Shown piece by piece: positions 43,592 to 53,184 of a stretch of 54,677 bases of DNA. The stretch comes from JAWXBG01 sp044375415 (GTDB lineage Bacteria; Bacteroidota; Bacteroidia; Flavobacteriales_D; Sanyastnellaceae). The notes beneath the pieces are model-generated. The model saw only the letters and a program-made list of their open reading frames with translations. It ran no database searches and was not told the DNA's origin. The DNA is taken from positions 1 through 54,677 of the forward strand of contig JBILMS010000016.1 of assembly GCA_044375415.1 (NCBI GenBank). Direction: 5' to 3'. The translations under genes and the position numbers were made by a program. Positions within the stretch are counted from its first letter, which is position 1; every line of letters begins with the position of its first letter.

Positions 43592-44743
43592 ATGAAAGTT
43601 TATCTAGATAATGCTGCCACAACACCTTTGGACCCGAAGGTTTTGGAAGCTATGTTGCCATACATGACCGATCATTTCGGTAACCCGTCTTCCTCGCATG
43701 CATTCGGAAGAAAAACAAAAACGGCTATTGAAAACAGTCGTCGATTGGTGGCTAAGTGGTTGAATTGTCAACCTTCGGAAATCTATTTCACATCCGGAGG
43801 TACGGAGGCCGATAATCTGGCTATTCGCGTTGCAGTGAAAGATTTGGGTTGTACTCATCTGATTACCTCTCCTATCGAACACAGCGCCGTAATCAAAACG
43901 ATGCAATACATGGCCGACAAACACCATGTAAAATTGAGTTTGGTTAAATTAACTCCAAATGGACATGTTGATTTAGAGGATCTTGAAAAATTGCTCGCGG
44001 AGAACCCAAAAAGTTTTGTTTCTTTTATGCATGGAAACAACGAAATCGGGAACATTCTTCCTCTCAAGGAAGTAGGCGAGTTGTGTAAGAAATATGGCGC
44101 CTATTTTCACAGCGACACTGTTCAAACAATGTGTCATTTCCCTTTTAACATGCAAGAGGTGAACCTGCACTTTGCCGCCGCTGCTGCGCATAAATTTCAT
44201 GGACCCAAAGGAATTGGATTTTTATATGTGAATCGAACCGTTCGTTTTAATGCCGGAATTATTGGCGGAGGTCAGGAGCGGGGAATGAGAGGCGGTACCG
44301 AAAATTTATACGGAATCGTAGGACTTGCAAAGGCGGTTGACATAGCAATGTCTGAAGTCGAGGAGCACAAAGAGTATATTTTAGGCCTAAAAAAATATAT
44401 GATCCGAGAACTAGAATCAAACGTTCCGGGTGTTGCCTTCAATGGTGATTCAAAATCCGATTCTAGTTTATACACGGTTCTGAATGTGACATTTCCACCA
44501 AATCCAAATGCCGATATGTTGCTTTTTCTGCTCGATCTAGATGGCATTGCAGCTTCAGGGGGTAGCGCGTGTAGCAGTGGTGCTTCAAAGGGCAGTCACG
44601 TTCTTGAGGCAATTCATGCACTAATACCGGGATGTGCCAGTATTCGCTTTTCGTTTAGTAGGATGACGACCAAGGAGCAAATAGATTATACAATCGAAAA
44701 AATAAAAGTGCTCTGCAATGTTTCTCAGAGTGTCACCGCCTGA
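43592..44743 (+). CDS. Cysteine desulfurase (NifS/IscS-like)
   Basis: This 383-residue PLP enzyme removes sulphur from cysteine to form a persulphide for iron-sulphur clusters and thio-cofactors. It shows 'YLDNAATTPLDPKVLEAML' near the start, 'FTSGGTEADNLAI', 'EHSAV', 'NNEIG', 'HSDTVQ', the PLP lysine in 'AAAAHKFHGPKGIGF', and the catalytic Cys loop 'SGGSACSSGASKGSH'. ATG 43592 gives the conserved N-terminus; an upstream GTG at 43586 is in frame but adds only two residues. A near-match promoter element (CACCTTTG, 43564-43571) lies 20 nt upstream. No iscU or iscA is adjacent. It is convergent with the DUF58 gene. Confidence 0.93.
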   Translation: MKVYLDNAATTPLDPKVLEAMLPYMTDHFGNPSSSHAFGRKTKTAIENSRRLVAKWLNCQPSEIYFTSGGTEADNLAIRVAVKDLGCTHLITSPIEHSAVIKTMQYMADKHHVKLSLVKLTPNGHVDLEDLEKLLAENPKSFVSFMHGNNEIGNILPLKEVGELCKKYGAYFHSDTVQTMCHFPFNMQEVNLHFAAAAAHKFHGPKGIGFLYVNRTVRFNAGIIGGGQERGMRGGTENLYGIVGLAKAVDIAMSEVEEHKEYILGLKKYMIRELESNVPGVAFNGDSKSDSSLYTVLNVTFPPNPNADMLLFLLDLDGIAASGGSACSSGASKGSHVLEAIHALIPGCASIRFSFSRMTTKEQIDYTIEKIKVLCNVSQSVTA

Positions 44744-44773
44744 GCTAAGTCTGAAAGTAGTAGCGAATTATTT

Positions 44774-46087
44774 TTAAATCAATGATCGAGCTTTGAGCTC
44801 TAAGTATTTATTTACTGTATTGATCGAAAGGTCTTCCGGACGAGAGAGAATAACCTGAATTCCATTTTTACGAAGACGTGATGCAATCTGCTTTTTTTCA
44901 TTGATCAATTGTTGAGCGATAGTTTGAGCATAGATGTCGCTCACGAAATCCACTTGCTTTTTACTATAGTCAATGAGTTCGGTATTTTCAAAGAACATTA
45001 CAACCAGTAAATGGAGGTGATTTATTTTTTTCAAAACAGGTAATGCACGCTCCATAGCGTAAGCACTCTCGAAATTGAGATAGAGAAAAATGAGACTGCG
45101 TGAACGTATCACATTTTTTACAGAGCGATACAAGAGGTCGTAATTGGCTTCCTGATTCTGCGGTTTTTCGAAATAAAGTGCGTTCAGAATTTTTTTAAGC
45201 TGAAGTTCTGAGCTTTCTGCTTTTAGCGTACTTCCAATGGCGTGAGAGAACGTTATCAATCCGGCCTTGTCATATTTCTTTAATGCGATATTCGAGATGA
45301 CCAAGCTTGTGTTCACGGAATAATCGAGCAAACTCAGGCCATGAAAGGGCATGTGCATACTTCTGCTTTTATCGATAATAGTATACACTTGCTGAGAACG
45401 CTCATCTTCGTATTGATTTACCATGAGTGAACTTCGCCTGCCGGTTGCTTTCCAATTGATACTTCGAATATCATCGCCTTGAACATAGTTTTTGATTTGT
45501 TCAAATTCATAACTATGGCCGATCCTTCGTAGTTTTTTTACTCCCTCAAACGTGCTGATTCTGGCAAATGCGAGTAACTCGTATTTTTTCATCTGAATTA
45601 CACTCGGATAAACAGGTATCATCTCAGCTTCGCCAAGTTGCATTCTTCTGGCAGCAAGACCAATCAGTGTGGATGTAATGGCGTTAATATATCCAAAGCG
45701 ATATTCACCGCGCTTTAAAGGACGAATATCGTATCGAATTTCTTGCGTTCCGCCCGCCTGAAGTTTTTCTCGAAAATGAAAATTGCGCACTTGCAACTGA
45801 TAAGGAAGTTCATCAAAAATATCCATATCAACGGCAAGACCACCTCTGTTTTCAAGTAATAGTGCAATCGTATTGTTGTCGCCCAATGATAGCATTTTAG
45901 TAGTTCGTCGACTTGCCGTAATTTGAATACTCTTACTGAACAGTAGTAGTATGTCTACGAATAATGCGATGACAAGAACCGTAAGAAAAAAACCGGCAAG
46001 AGGCAAGAGCCAAGGCAATGCAAAGGAGATGGAATACAATAGCATGATGCCCGCTAGAGAGATAAAAAATCTCCGCGTCAGCTGCAA
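44774..46087 (-). CDS. DUF58 domain protein
   Basis: This 437-residue membrane-anchored protein has two N-terminal transmembrane helices (about 10-50), an Ig-like region, and the DUF58 block ending in 'DIRSINWKATGRRSSLMVNQ', followed by a von Willebrand factor A-like domain with the MIDAS-type 'IIDKSRSM'. DUF58 proteins are almost always encoded next to a MoxR ATPase and are thought to be its client or partner in envelope or surface complex assembly. The sequence has the domain at normal length. The MoxR gene lies 55 bp upstream (46142), so this is the last gene of the six-gene run. Confidence 0.92.
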   Translation of the reverse strand: MQLTRRFFISLAGIMLLYSISFALPWLLPLAGFFLTVLVIALFVDILLLFSKSIQITASRRTTKMLSLGDNNTIALLLENRGGLAVDMDIFDELPYQLQVRNFHFREKLQAGGTQEIRYDIRPLKRGEYRFGYINAITSTLIGLAARRMQLGEAEMIPVYPSVIQMKKYELLAFARISTFEGVKKLRRIGHSYEFEQIKNYVQGDDIRSINWKATGRRSSLMVNQYEDERSQQVYTIIDKSRSMHMPFHGLSLLDYSVNTSLVISNIALKKYDKAGLITFSHAIGSTLKAESSELQLKKILNALYFEKPQNQEANYDLLYRSVKNVIRSRSLIFLYLNFESAYAMERALPVLKKINHLHLLVVMFFENTELIDYSKKQVDFVSDIYAQTIAQQLINEKKQIASRLRKNGIQVILSRPEDLSINTVNKYLELKARSLI

Positions 46088-46141
46088 TGCTGCAATGGCT
46101 TTTATTTTGGAATTCTCTTCGACGGTACCTTTTTTTGGTAA

Positions 46142-47176
46142 TTAACGAGGTATCTCAACACTTTTTAATATGCCCGAAATAATTTCATCGAGGCTTACTC
46201 CTTCCATTTCCCGTTCGTGGCTCAATACGATTCGGTGATTTAAAACATCGATCGCAACTTCTTTAATATCGTCCGGCGTTACGAAATCGCGACCGCGAAT
46301 AGCAGCCATCGCTTTGGAAGTTTTCATGATACCCAAAGAAGCGCGGGGCGAAGCACCAAGAAAAATATCTCCGTTATTTCGAGTATTGTGAATCAGTGCT
46401 GCTATGTAGTCGAGCAATTCCGGACGGATGTATATTTTTTCAATGAGCTTTTTGTATTCATTGATTTGCTGAGGTGAAGTAACCTTCTCAACATCCTGAC
46501 TGTGGCGGATATCAAAATCAGATTCAAATCGACGCAGAATTACCTTTTCATTTTCAAGGCTAGGATAGGGGACTTTTATTCTAAACAGAAAACGATCGAG
46601 TTGTGCTTCAGGAAGAGAATAGGTGCCTTCTTGTTCAACAGGATTTTGGGTCGCAATTACGAAAAAGGGAAATCCCATGGTATAAGTAACACCATCGTAA
46701 GTCACCTGCTTTTCTTCCATAACCTCCATGAGAGAGGCCTGTGTTTTCGCCGGTGAACGATTAATTTCATCAATCAATATGATATTCGAAAATATGGGTC
46801 CTTTCCGAAAATTAAAGGTTGAATCTTTAACGTTAAATACCGATGTACCCGTAACATCAGTAGGCATAAGGTCGGGGGTAAATTGAATGCGACTAAAATC
46901 TGCGTGAATGGTCTTCGACAGAAGTTTCGCTGAAAGAGTTTTGGCTATACCGGGAAGGCCTTCCACGAGAACGTGTCCTCCGGTGAGCAAAGCAACCATC
47001 ATTTTATCTATGAGATCTTGTTGTCCGACAATCACCTTGGATACCTCTCTGTGAATAGCATCCATCGTGTCGGTAATAGGTTTCACATTAACCCTGTTTG
47101 CCGGATCTAGTCCAACCATCCATTCAGATGAAACCTCGGGAGAGGTCTTGTTTTCGAAAGTTGATTCTTCACTCAT
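46142..47176 (-). CDS. MoxR-family AAA+ ATPase
   Basis: This 344-residue ATPase has Walker A 'GHVLVEGLPGIAKTLSAKLL', Walker B 'NIILIDEINRSPAKTQ', sensor 1 in 'FPFFVIATQNPVEQEGTYSL' and arginine-finger/sensor 2 segments ('LDRFLFRIKV', 'GASPRASLGIMKTSKAMA'). MoxR ATPases act as chaperones for maturing complexes, often with DUF58/VWA partners; the neighbour downstream is exactly such a protein. The N-terminal 40 residues are charged and variable. The gene is 39 bp after the DUF4350 gene. Confidence 0.95.
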   Translation of the reverse strand: MSEESTFENKTSPEVSSEWMVGLDPANRVNVKPITDTMDAIHREVSKVIVGQQDLIDKMMVALLTGGHVLVEGLPGIAKTLSAKLLSKTIHADFSRIQFTPDLMPTDVTGTSVFNVKDSTFNFRKGPIFSNIILIDEINRSPAKTQASLMEVMEEKQVTYDGVTYTMGFPFFVIATQNPVEQEGTYSLPEAQLDRFLFRIKVPYPSLENEKVILRRFESDFDIRHSQDVEKVTSPQQINEYKKLIEKIYIRPELLDYIAALIHNTRNNGDIFLGASPRASLGIMKTSKAMAAIRGRDFVTPDDIKEVAIDVLNHRIVLSHEREMEGVSLDEIISGILKSVEIPR

Positions 47177-47215
47177 TTGATGACGTCAATTTTTATTTTT
47201 AATCTAATGATTGTC

Positions 47216-48547
47216 CTATTTGCAGTAAAAATAGAACTCCTCAAGGTTATTGTGGAATTCCAACATGTGATCTGTTTGAACATCTGTCGGTGCTTCATAT
47301 TTTTTGCACTGCATAACCAATGTATTGATAAGTTCATTTCGAATCCCTGAACGCTGCGCTAAAGTCGATATAAAAAGCTCATCCCATGTTTCGGAGTGAA
47401 CGGGTACATAGATTTTTAAACGCTCTCTCAGATAAGATTTGAAAAGTTCAACCTTGAGCTTTACCAGCTTTGAGTGGTCCTTTTGTTTCATGAATAACTG
47501 AGAAATGGTCTCAGCATATTCGATCGACGTATTTTCCATGTTTTCGGTAACAGGAATAACGCGTTGCTTTCGTTTTGCTCCAAAGGCGAGGTAGAGAATA
47601 ACGCCCAAAATGAGTATGTACCATGCGCGGCTGAGAGAAGGCTCGGAAAGAATAAATTCTAAGGGTCCTTCAGAGGGCAGTTGTGGGTTCGGTTCGTCAT
47701 TTGTGTTCTCGTAGTTTCGACTTTCTTCATCCCAAATTACTTTACCGGGTCCGAGGTGCGTGAATACTTCTTGAATATAAGGAACGACCGTGTCGTTTAG
47801 GCAGTAGTAGTTGGTAAAGCGAATGGGGTTGCAATGAAAGTATAATTCTCCTTTTCCAAACGTAAATCGGATGTATTCTGGATACTCCATTTCTTCACCA
47901 CCGATATCATTTGGTCTCCGATAAACACCAATTGTTTCCATTCGAGTACTATCTATACTTAATAAACTATCAAGGAAATAATTGTAGTTGTAGTATGTTT
48001 TTTTGAAATCGCGATATAAACTATAGGGAGCCTGTTTGTCACCGATTGAGGCTATAGTATTAGTGTCCCTCGTTTCGTAGATGTGTGCGGAGATCAGTTC
48101 ATGTGTGTCGTATTGATCTTCTGTTAAATAAAAATCCTGATTTGAAGATATGATGAGCTCGTGGAGTAAAGGATTGAAATTACCCGGAACAAAAACAAAA
48201 ACGTTGTTTCCATCCTCCAGAAATTGTTTTAGTGCTACTATTTCTGTAGAATCAAGAAAGTGTTCTTCTCCAATGAATACGTAATTATCGACCACTTCGG
48301 AAGAATCTTTTAAACGAATTTCAAGACTGTCATTTATCGTATAAAACGTTTGATCATCGCGCACGGTTCGAAGCAAACGATTCAGAACCTGTGTATCGTA
48401 AGGATCAGTACCATTTGGACGCAAATTCACATACCAGTTGATAGGATTTGGAGTCATGTAAAACCAGACTACTAGCACTGTCATGAGAATCACAATAGAG
48501 ACTATTGTAATCTTGTTGTATGATGTATTTCCTTTATTTTTTGGCAC
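47216..48547 (-). CDS. DUF4350 membrane protein
   Basis: This 443-residue protein has one N-terminal transmembrane helix (about 11-31), a soluble region with 'DPYDTQVLNRLLRTVRD' typical of DUF4350 ('GT..Y...VL.RLL'), 'YVFIGEEHFLDSTEIVALKQ' and 'FVFVPGNF', and a second helix near 310-327 ('RAWYILILGVILYLAFGAK'). The C-terminal 110 residues are helical and charged. DUF4350 is recurrent in MoxR/DUF58 clusters; its function is unknown. It overlaps the DUF4129 gene by 14 bp. Confidence 0.88.
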   Translation of the reverse strand: MPKNKGNTSYNKITIVSIVILMTVLVVWFYMTPNPINWYVNLRPNGTDPYDTQVLNRLLRTVRDDQTFYTINDSLEIRLKDSSEVVDNYVFIGEEHFLDSTEIVALKQFLEDGNNVFVFVPGNFNPLLHELIISSNQDFYLTEDQYDTHELISAHIYETRDTNTIASIGDKQAPYSLYRDFKKTYYNYNYFLDSLLSIDSTRMETIGVYRRPNDIGGEEMEYPEYIRFTFGKGELYFHCNPIRFTNYYCLNDTVVPYIQEVFTHLGPGKVIWDEESRNYENTNDEPNPQLPSEGPLEFILSEPSLSRAWYILILGVILYLAFGAKRKQRVIPVTENMENTSIEYAETISQLFMKQKDHSKLVKLKVELFKSYLRERLKIYVPVHSETWDELFISTLAQRSGIRNELINTLVMQCKKYEAPTDVQTDHMLEFHNNLEEFYFYCK

Positions 48548-49292
48548 TTATTACGTCATTAAATGATTTAAATGCCTGTGAAAGTTGGTGATAGGTACTT
48601 TCAGGTATTTCCGTATCACCGTACCAAACAATATCAAACGCAAGAGTTAATTCGCGCAATTCAGAATACGCTCTATGCTGGCGCATTTCGCTTAAGTAGT
48701 CTCTATTCGTTTTCTCCTTTTTCCATATTATCAATTCTGCTTCATGAAGATTTTGTAGAACTCCAAGATAGAGCAGGCGAACAGCCAATTTGTAGTTTTT
48801 ACTTTCAAGTGCAAGTCTCAGAAATTTGTCGATATCCGTTTCCACGAGGTTATTCTCTAAGTCTTGCAATTCTTGTTCTCCGAGACTTACAACTTTCAAA
48901 TTTGTTACCCGTTTGTTCCTTTGTATGAATGAGTAGATTGCATATATAAGCAATGAAATGATTATTACGAATACGATCATCTTACCGGCAGCAGATGAAA
49001 AGAACCGACTTACAGACTGCCAAAATGGAGAAGGTGGTTCTTCTATTTGTGTGGGTTCACTCTCTTTAGTGTTAGAGGCAGGTGGTTTTTGCTGTTTCTC
49101 GATCGTTTCAGGTGTACCCTCGTATTTAATTCCCTCGCGAGCTTCATTAATTTCTTCTTGTGTCCAAACATTTTTTTCTTGACACAGAGCCCCCGTCCGA
49201 ATACTCAGCATAAAAAGTATAACCAAAGCTGTTTTCACCGAAGGCAAAAAGGAGCGTATATTGAAAATGTTATTTTTCGATTTCAAGGCCAT
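48534..49292 (-). CDS. DUF4129 domain membrane protein
   Basis: The product from ATG 49292 ('MALKSKNNIFNIRSFLPSV') has about 252 residues; the frame opens further upstream at 49382, inside the SpoIIM-like gene. It has a signal-anchor helix (about 20-36), a proline-rich linker, a second transmembrane segment ('MIVFVIIISLLIYAIYSFI') and the C-terminal DUF4129 domain with 'YKLAVRLLYLGVLQNLHEA', 'TNRDYLSEMR' and 'LTLAFDIVWYGDTEI'. DUF4129 proteins resemble transglutaminase-like partners found with MoxR/DUF58. The role is unknown. The 23-bp overlap with the SpoIIM-like gene favours translational coupling. Confidence 0.88.
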   Translation of the reverse strand: MALKSKNNIFNIRSFLPSVKTALVILFMLSIRTGALCQEKNVWTQEEINEAREGIKYEGTPETIEKQQKPPASNTKESEPTQIEEPPSPFWQSVSRFFSSAAGKMIVFVIIISLLIYAIYSFIQRNKRVTNLKVVSLGEQELQDLENNLVETDIDKFLRLALESKNYKLAVRLLYLGVLQNLHEAELIIWKKEKTNRDYLSEMRQHRAYSELRELTLAFDIVWYGDTEIPESTYHQLSQAFKSFNDVISAKK

Positions 49293-51174
49293 ATGCTTTC
49301 TTTTTAAAACCAATTTTAGAAAGCGACTCGCGCAAGCTAGTAGCATCAACCGTTTCGGCAAGGGTAAAATATAAAATTGCATTGCTGAAAATGGTCAACG
49401 GAAAAAACAAAACCATCAAGAGGTATGCAATAAATACCGACAATATCTCGGATGTATATTTTGAAATTTCTACGGTTGAAGGAATATTCATTTCAATAAA
49501 TCGTAAGAGAAACTGAACTACTTCTTCATTAGTGAGAAACAATGCTATCCATTGCATCAATGCTATCAAGATAAAAAGCCCCATCATTTTACCATAAGAT
49601 CCCTTAAGAATTGAAAAGGTCCGTGTCATCGCTTTTAAGAGTCCGGTTTGTTCGAAATATCCTGTGAAATACCAAAGTAGGAGGAAGGGCATTAGTGCTA
49701 TCGATGAAAATATAGCCCAAATTGAAAAATGAAGAGAGAGACATAAAAGTGTAGAAATAACGAGAGCTGAAAACACAACGCGAATAGTAAAAGATGGAGT
49801 TTCTTTATTGACCATCACATATTTCACGAGAATTTTTGTGCAGAGCAAAAGTGTTGCTGTACACAAGCCAATTAAAATTAGCGTTGTGTACATGTGACGA
49901 AAATTCATAACAATATTTAGAGAACTCCATGACCATAACTGATTATACATGGACCGAACCTCGTTCCAAATTTCATAGTTATAATTGAATAGGACTCGGA
50001 AGTTTCCTCTAATACAAATGCTGAAAGTTATCGTCGCTATTAAGGCAAGCAGTAGTGCATTTGTGATGGTTTTTCTGAAGGTATTACCGAAGACGATAAA
50101 GGTTTCTGTAAATATTCTTCCCGCAGTTTTGATTTCAGTGAGAGAGATATTCAGTCCTTGTAAACGTGCTTTTTCCTCGTTGACCGGCGCTTTGGTCAAA
50201 CCTTTTTTATAACGATACCGAGGATACCAAACGAAATATCCTAAAACTAATAGGAAAGAAATAAAGATTACTGTTCCGCGAATTATATCGATAATTAACT
50301 TTCCATTTTGTATGTTCGGTAAATCGGTATAACGAGTAGCAAAGGACTCTATAAATGCGGCATAAAGCAAAAGCACCGAAACACCGATCATAATTCTCAC
50401 TCCATTTCTTGCAGAAAAAACAAGGGCTTGTCCTCGGGTGTATGTTCCCGGAAAAATGAGACCCTTGCTTAGTGCAAATCCTGCACATCCTGCCATCACT
50501 ATCATGGAGAGCTCTAATGTGCCGTGTAACATTATGGCCAAAAACGATTCTTTAAATAATCCTCGTTCAATAAAAAAGAAGATGAATGCGCCAACCATGA
50601 TCGCATTTTGTAAAATGATTAGAACCGTTCCGACTCCAAACAAAATACCCATCACGAAAGTTAAGAAGGAAATATAAATGTTGTTAAGTGCAATTCTAAA
50701 GAACATCAGCAAAGGTTCCGAATCCTTGTAAACCTTCATAGGATCGCCTTCATTTATGTTTGCTTCGGTCATCTCAACATAGGAAGACCCCAGCATGATT
50801 TTGGCAAAATCGGGATAATACATGCTCGACAAAATGCCAATGCTCAATCCAAAAGCGAAAAGTACAAATGATAATAGCAGCGATTTGCGCGCATACCACA
50901 TGGCATCAGGAAGTTCTTCTTTCCAAAACCTTCCGAAGCTACCCGGCGCTTTTGCTTTGTTTTTATATATGGTTTGAAATACCTGTTGAGCAATTCCATT
51001 TAGATAAACTCGCACAGATCGATTTGCATAGCGGGTTCTGCTATACGAGAGATCGTCGGTTGTTTCGATGAATAGATGGGTAATACGAACAGGATCTTTG
51101 TCTTTCCTAGTAAGTATATCTTCAAATTCAGTCCACTTTTCCTTATTTTGGCCGATGAATTCGGTTTCCTGCAT
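49270..51174 (-). CDS. Stage II sporulation protein M (SpoIIM/DUF95) family membrane protein
   Basis: The product from ATG 51174 ('MQETEFIGQNKEKWTEFEDI') has about 634 residues; the frame opens at 51243. The N-terminal part has 'YSRTRYANRSVRVYLNGI' and 'FWKEELPDAMWYARK', the SpoIIM family start, followed by 'LNNIYISFLTFVMGI', 'HGTLELSMIVMAGCAGFALSKG' (in two parts) and several transmembrane helices. A second membrane half (about 370-620) adds about eight more hydrophobic segments. SpoIIM is a cell-wall hydrolysis factor in Bacillus sporulation; in Bacteroidetes, which do not sporulate, the homologue has another role. It is the first minus-strand gene of the cluster and is divergent from the RDD gene. 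Confidence 0.9.
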   Translation of the reverse strand: MQETEFIGQNKEKWTEFEDILTRKDKDPVRITHLFIETTDDLSYSRTRYANRSVRVYLNGIAQQVFQTIYKNKAKAPGSFGRFWKEELPDAMWYARKSLLLSFVLFAFGLSIGILSSMYYPDFAKIMLGSSYVEMTEANINEGDPMKVYKDSEPLLMFFRIALNNIYISFLTFVMGILFGVGTVLIILQNAIMVGAFIFFFIERGLFKESFLAIMLHGTLELSMIVMAGCAGFALSKGLIFPGTYTRGQALVFSARNGVRIMIGVSVLLLYAAFIESFATRYTDLPNIQNGKLIIDIIRGTVIFISFLLVLGYFVWYPRYRYKKGLTKAPVNEEKARLQGLNISLTEIKTAGRIFTETFIVFGNTFRKTITNALLLALIATITFSICIRGNFRVLFNYNYEIWNEVRSMYNQLWSWSSLNIVMNFRHMYTTLILIGLCTATLLLCTKILVKYVMVNKETPSFTIRVVFSALVISTLLCLSLHFSIWAIFSSIALMPFLLLWYFTGYFEQTGLLKAMTRTFSILKGSYGKMMGLFILIALMQWIALFLTNEEVVQFLLRFIEMNIPSTVEISKYTSEILSVFIAYLLMVLFFPLTIFSNAILYFTLAETVDATSLRESLSKIGFKKKAYGLEIEK

Positions 51175-51218
51175 CCGATTATTCTTGTTGCAGGCGCAAT
51201 GTAGTAGATATTGGCTAA

Positions 51219-51959
51219 ATGAAAAGCATCGACATTCGCACAACTCAAAATGTTACCATTTCTTATGAATTGGCTAATGTGCGCGATCGTATCCTAGCTT
51301 ATTTAGTCGATAATATTTGTAAGGTTCTCATTTATGTTATTCTCTACTTGCTGTTTCAGTATCTCTATTTGGACTCCTATATGGACGATATGGCCTTCAT
51401 CTATTTCTTTTTGATTGTTCTGCCACCGATTCTATTTTATTCTTTGTTTTTTGAATATGTTTTTAATGGACAGACACCCGGAAAGATGATTCTGAAGATT
51501 AGGGTTGTGAAATTGAATGGTAAACAACCTGAGTTTTACGATTATATTCTGCGTTGGTGTTTTCGACTCCTCGATCTAAATATGAGTGGGGGTGTTTTAG
51601 CCGCCATCCTTGTTACAAGCACAGATCACGCACAAAGACTCGGTGATACGGTTTCAAATACTACAGTGGTTAGAATCAAAGATCGTCATCCCATCAGTTT
51701 AGCCGAAATACTGAAGATAGACACGCTCGATAAGTACACACCGAAGTACGCGCTAGTCAGAAATTTTCCGGAAGAGGATATTGTGAAAATTAAAAATGCT
51801 ATTGTGAGATGCAATGAACATAAAAATCAAGCTCACCGGGATATTCTCGATAAATTGGTCTTGGATGTGGCGACTAAGCTTTCTTTAGAAGAAATACCCG
51901 CGCAAAAGGTTCCTTTTTTGCGCATGGTAATAAAGGACTACATCGTTCTTACACGTTAA
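51219..51959 (+). CDS. RDD family membrane protein
   Basis: This 246-residue protein has an RDD domain (about 18-150) with transmembrane segments at about 34-53 and 60-80 and the typical 'NVRDRILAYLVDNI' start, 'FNGQTPGKMILKIRVVKLNG' and 'RLGDTVSNTTVV'. RDD is named after two Arg and an Asp in its helices. The C-terminal 90 residues are soluble and charged. It is divergent from the SpoIIM-like gene with a 44-bp shared control region, and overlaps the aroB 3' end by 11 bp. RDD genes are often part of this MoxR/DUF58/SpoIIM neighbourhood; the function is unknown. Confidence 0.9.
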   Translation: MKSIDIRTTQNVTISYELANVRDRILAYLVDNICKVLIYVILYLLFQYLYLDSYMDDMAFIYFFLIVLPPILFYSLFFEYVFNGQTPGKMILKIRVVKLNGKQPEFYDYILRWCFRLLDLNMSGGVLAAILVTSTDHAQRLGDTVSNTTVVRIKDRHPISLAEILKIDTLDKYTPKYALVRNFPEEDIVKIKNAIVRCNEHKNQAHRDILDKLVLDVATKLSLEEIPAQKVPFLRMVIKDYIVLTR

Positions 51960-52983
51960 GTTTTTCCAGGGCTGTGCGCGCTTCTGCTTCGGTTACCGGG
52001 ATATCAAAGACTCCTTTTCCAATTTTTTCAAGTAAAGAAAAATGAAATTCACCATTTTGATTTTTCTTGTCATTCCCAAGAAATTCAATTATTTCGTCTA
52101 TCTCGGTCGAGTTAAAAGAAGGTATTGAGAAGAACATTTTGATGCGATTTCCAACTTCCTCATGCGATGAAGAGGGGAAATTACATTTAGTAACAGAAAG
52201 GGCTGATTCTACTAGCATGCCGATTGCCACAGCATGACCATGTGATAATGGATCGCCTTTAGTGAGATGCAAACTTTCCACAGCATGTCCGATGCTATGT
52301 CCGAAATTCAGCAGTTTACGTTCGGCTTTCTCAAAGGGATCAGCTTCGACAATAGATTCTTTAATCTGCGAACTTCTTTGAACAAGCGGTTGAATAATTT
52401 TCAGGTCGGATGAATTCAAGTTGCTCCAGTGATTTTCATCTGCAATCAGACCATGTTTCATCATTTCTGCTATTCCCGAAAGCATGTCCGTTTTAGAAAG
52501 AGTGCTGAGAAAATCCGGTTGTACAAGAACAGCAGATGGAGAATGAAACGCACCTATGGCATTTTTGACGTTCGACAGATTGATGCCGGTTTTACCTCCA
52601 ATAGCGGCATCCGTCATCGCCATTAAACTAGTTGGAACATGAATATGGCTAATCCCTCTTTTGTAGATAGAAGCCGCAAATCCTCCTACATCACAGACCA
52701 CTCCTCCACCTATGTTTAGAAGATAACTCTGTCGGTCCGCTTCGTTTTCTAATAGGGTTGTTAGGATTCCTTCCAGTATTTCAAAACACTTGGAGTCTTC
52801 ACCGGCGGGAATCGTTATGATATCTGCCTCTTGAAGAACCAAACTTTTTTCAACCAATTCCGGGAGGCACGCAGATTCCACGTTTTCATCCGTAATAATG
52901 AAGACGTTAGTTCCTTTCGTCAACTCATCGATATGTTGACCAAGGCTTGTTATGCTGGAAAAATGCTCGGATTTTTTTATCAT
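51949..52983 (-). CDS. aroB: 3-dehydroquinate synthase
   Basis: This 344-residue enzyme makes 3-dehydroquinate from DAHP in the shikimate pathway, using NAD and a metal. The NAD/metal motifs are visible: 'IPAGEDSKCFE', 'GGGVVCDVGGFAASIYKRG', 'HVPTSLMAMTDAAIGGKTG', 'NFGHSIGHAVE' and 'LSHGHAVAIGM'. The metal-binding histidines lie in the last two motifs. The length is slightly short but normal for Bacteroidetes. It is convergent with the RDD gene (11-bp overlap). It has its own promoter-like region next to the tRNA terminator, 18 bp upstream. Confidence 0.95.
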   Translation of the reverse strand: MIKKSEHFSSITSLGQHIDELTKGTNVFIITDENVESACLPELVEKSLVLQEADIITIPAGEDSKCFEILEGILTTLLENEADRQSYLLNIGGGVVCDVGGFAASIYKRGISHIHVPTSLMAMTDAAIGGKTGINLSNVKNAIGAFHSPSAVLVQPDFLSTLSKTDMLSGIAEMMKHGLIADENHWSNLNSSDLKIIQPLVQRSSQIKESIVEADPFEKAERKLLNFGHSIGHAVESLHLTKGDPLSHGHAVAIGMLVESALSVTKCNFPSSSHEEVGNRIKMFFSIPSFNSTEIDEIIEFLGNDKKNQNGEFHFSLLEKIGKGVFDIPVTEAEARTALEKLNV

Positions 52984-53000
52984 GTTCGTTTGATAGGTAC

Positions 53001-53038
53001 AAAGAAAAAGAGCAGGTGGATTGATCCGACCTGCTCTT
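53001..53038 (-). terminator. Intrinsic terminator of tRNA-Phe
   Basis: On the minus strand a perfect 10-bp stem (AAGAGCAGGT, 53029-53038 and 53008-53017) is followed by TTTTTCTTT. It lies about 50 nt after the tRNA 3' end, as expected for a tRNA transcript, and just before aroB. The inner loop can form a short extra stem. Confidence 0.85.
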
Positions 53039-53090
53039 CAAATTTCTCGTGAGTTTCTTTCCACTCTCGCTCTCCACTCTCACTCTTCTC

Positions 53091-53166
53091 TGGTGGTGCC
53101 TCCAGGAATCGAACCAGGGACACAAGGATTTTCAGTCCTTTGCTCTACCAACTGAGCTAAGGCACC
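53091..53166 (-). tRNA. tRNA-Phe (GAA anticodon)
   Basis: The minus strand folds as a cloverleaf: acceptor GGTGCCT with AGGCACC, D arm GCTC-AGTTGGTA-GAGC, anticodon arm AAGGA-CTGAAAA-TCCTT with anticodon GAA, variable GTGTC, T arm CCTGG-TTCGATT-CCTGG, discriminator A and an encoded CCA (53091-53093). Total length is 76 nt including CCA. It is a single tRNA flanked by its own promoter and terminator. The reading 'GAA' decodes UUC and UUU. Confidence 0.98.
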
Positions 53167-53184
53167 AGTTTTTTTTTGAGGCTG

